NCBI GenBank assembly: GCA_012798185.1
Contig: JAAZNS010000033.1
Coordinates: 1-13,923, forward strand
Length of the DNA stretch: 13,923 nucleotides
Direction of reading: 5' to 3'
Source: Chloroflexota bacterium
GTDB taxonomy: Bacteria > Chloroflexota > Anaerolineae > Anaerolineales > UBA4823
The position numbers and the translations under genes were made by a program. Below the pieces are notes generated by a model that saw only the letters and a list, made by a program, of their open reading frames with translations, was not told the DNA's origin and did no database searches. This document shows, piece by piece, positions 13,922 to 13,923 of the stretch (the first letter of the stretch is position 1; each line of letters starts with the position of its first letter).

Positions 13922-13923
13922 AC
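13918..13923 (+). CDS. Probable start of the next operon gene (cut by window edge)
   Basis: ATGAAC at 13918-13923 overlaps the TGA of the preceding glycosyltransferase in the ATGA arrangement typical of translational coupling. Only two codons are visible, so nothing can be said about the product. Confidence 0.35.

Noticed and set aside
1..13923. CRISPR array, tRNA/rRNA genes, transposase genes
   Set aside because: No regularly spaced direct repeats, no cloverleaf or rRNA-like segments, and no transposase motifs were seen on either strand.

Overview
The window reads as a stretch of a moderately AT-rich bacterial chromosome. It is most likely from a Chloroflexota (Anaerolineae-like) environmental genome. 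That assignment is an inference from three things: the membrane-anchored form of YvcK, the yvcK / gap-pgk-tpiA order, and an intergenic inverted-repeat element of a style I associate with that group. No rRNA, tRNA, CRISPR array or transposase was found.

The left half (1-5330) is central carbon metabolism. A ROK-family sugar kinase, cut by the left edge, points left. A YvcK-family UDP-sugar-binding protein points right from a shared 102-bp divergent control region. Both genes start directly after good -10 boxes, which suggests leaderless mRNAs, and a perfect 8-bp inverted repeat lies between the promoters. Then come three genes of lower glycolysis: gap (GAPDH), pgk (phosphoglycerate kinase) and tpiA (triosephosphate isomerase). 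The gap leader begins with an 11-bp hairpin. The 442-bp pgk-tpiA gap holds a long hairpin, a MITE/REP-like element of about 106 bp, and a 20-bp dyad just before tpiA.

The right half (5330-13923) is the front of a cell-surface polysaccharide operon, all on the + strand and continuing past the right edge. A control region (perfect TATAAT, then a terminator-like hairpin with eight T) precedes a 74-aa conserved-looking small protein of unknown function and a NusG-paralogue elongation factor of the RfaH/LoaP/UpxY kind. Next come gmd (GDP-mannose 4,6-dehydratase), a GT4 glycosyltransferase, a nucleotidyltransferase-fold protein (NTP_transf_5-like), a membrane-anchored TPR protein, a Wzx-type flippase and a second GT4 glycosyltransferase. 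A further gene probably starts in the last six bases.

Together the operon would make a GDP-6-deoxyhexose precursor, build an oligosaccharide on a lipid carrier and flip it across the membrane. A dedicated antiterminator at its head would be matched to RNA structures in the leader and in the NusG-gmd gap. GC content falls sharply from gmd to the flippase and last transferase (hand-counted 60-base lines: about 48% against 22-25%), as is common for exchangeable surface-glycan genes. The most interesting part is the head of this operon (5526-6540): leader attenuator, small protein, NusG paralogue and a TTCCG/CGGA repeat hairpin form a plausible self-contained antitermination module.
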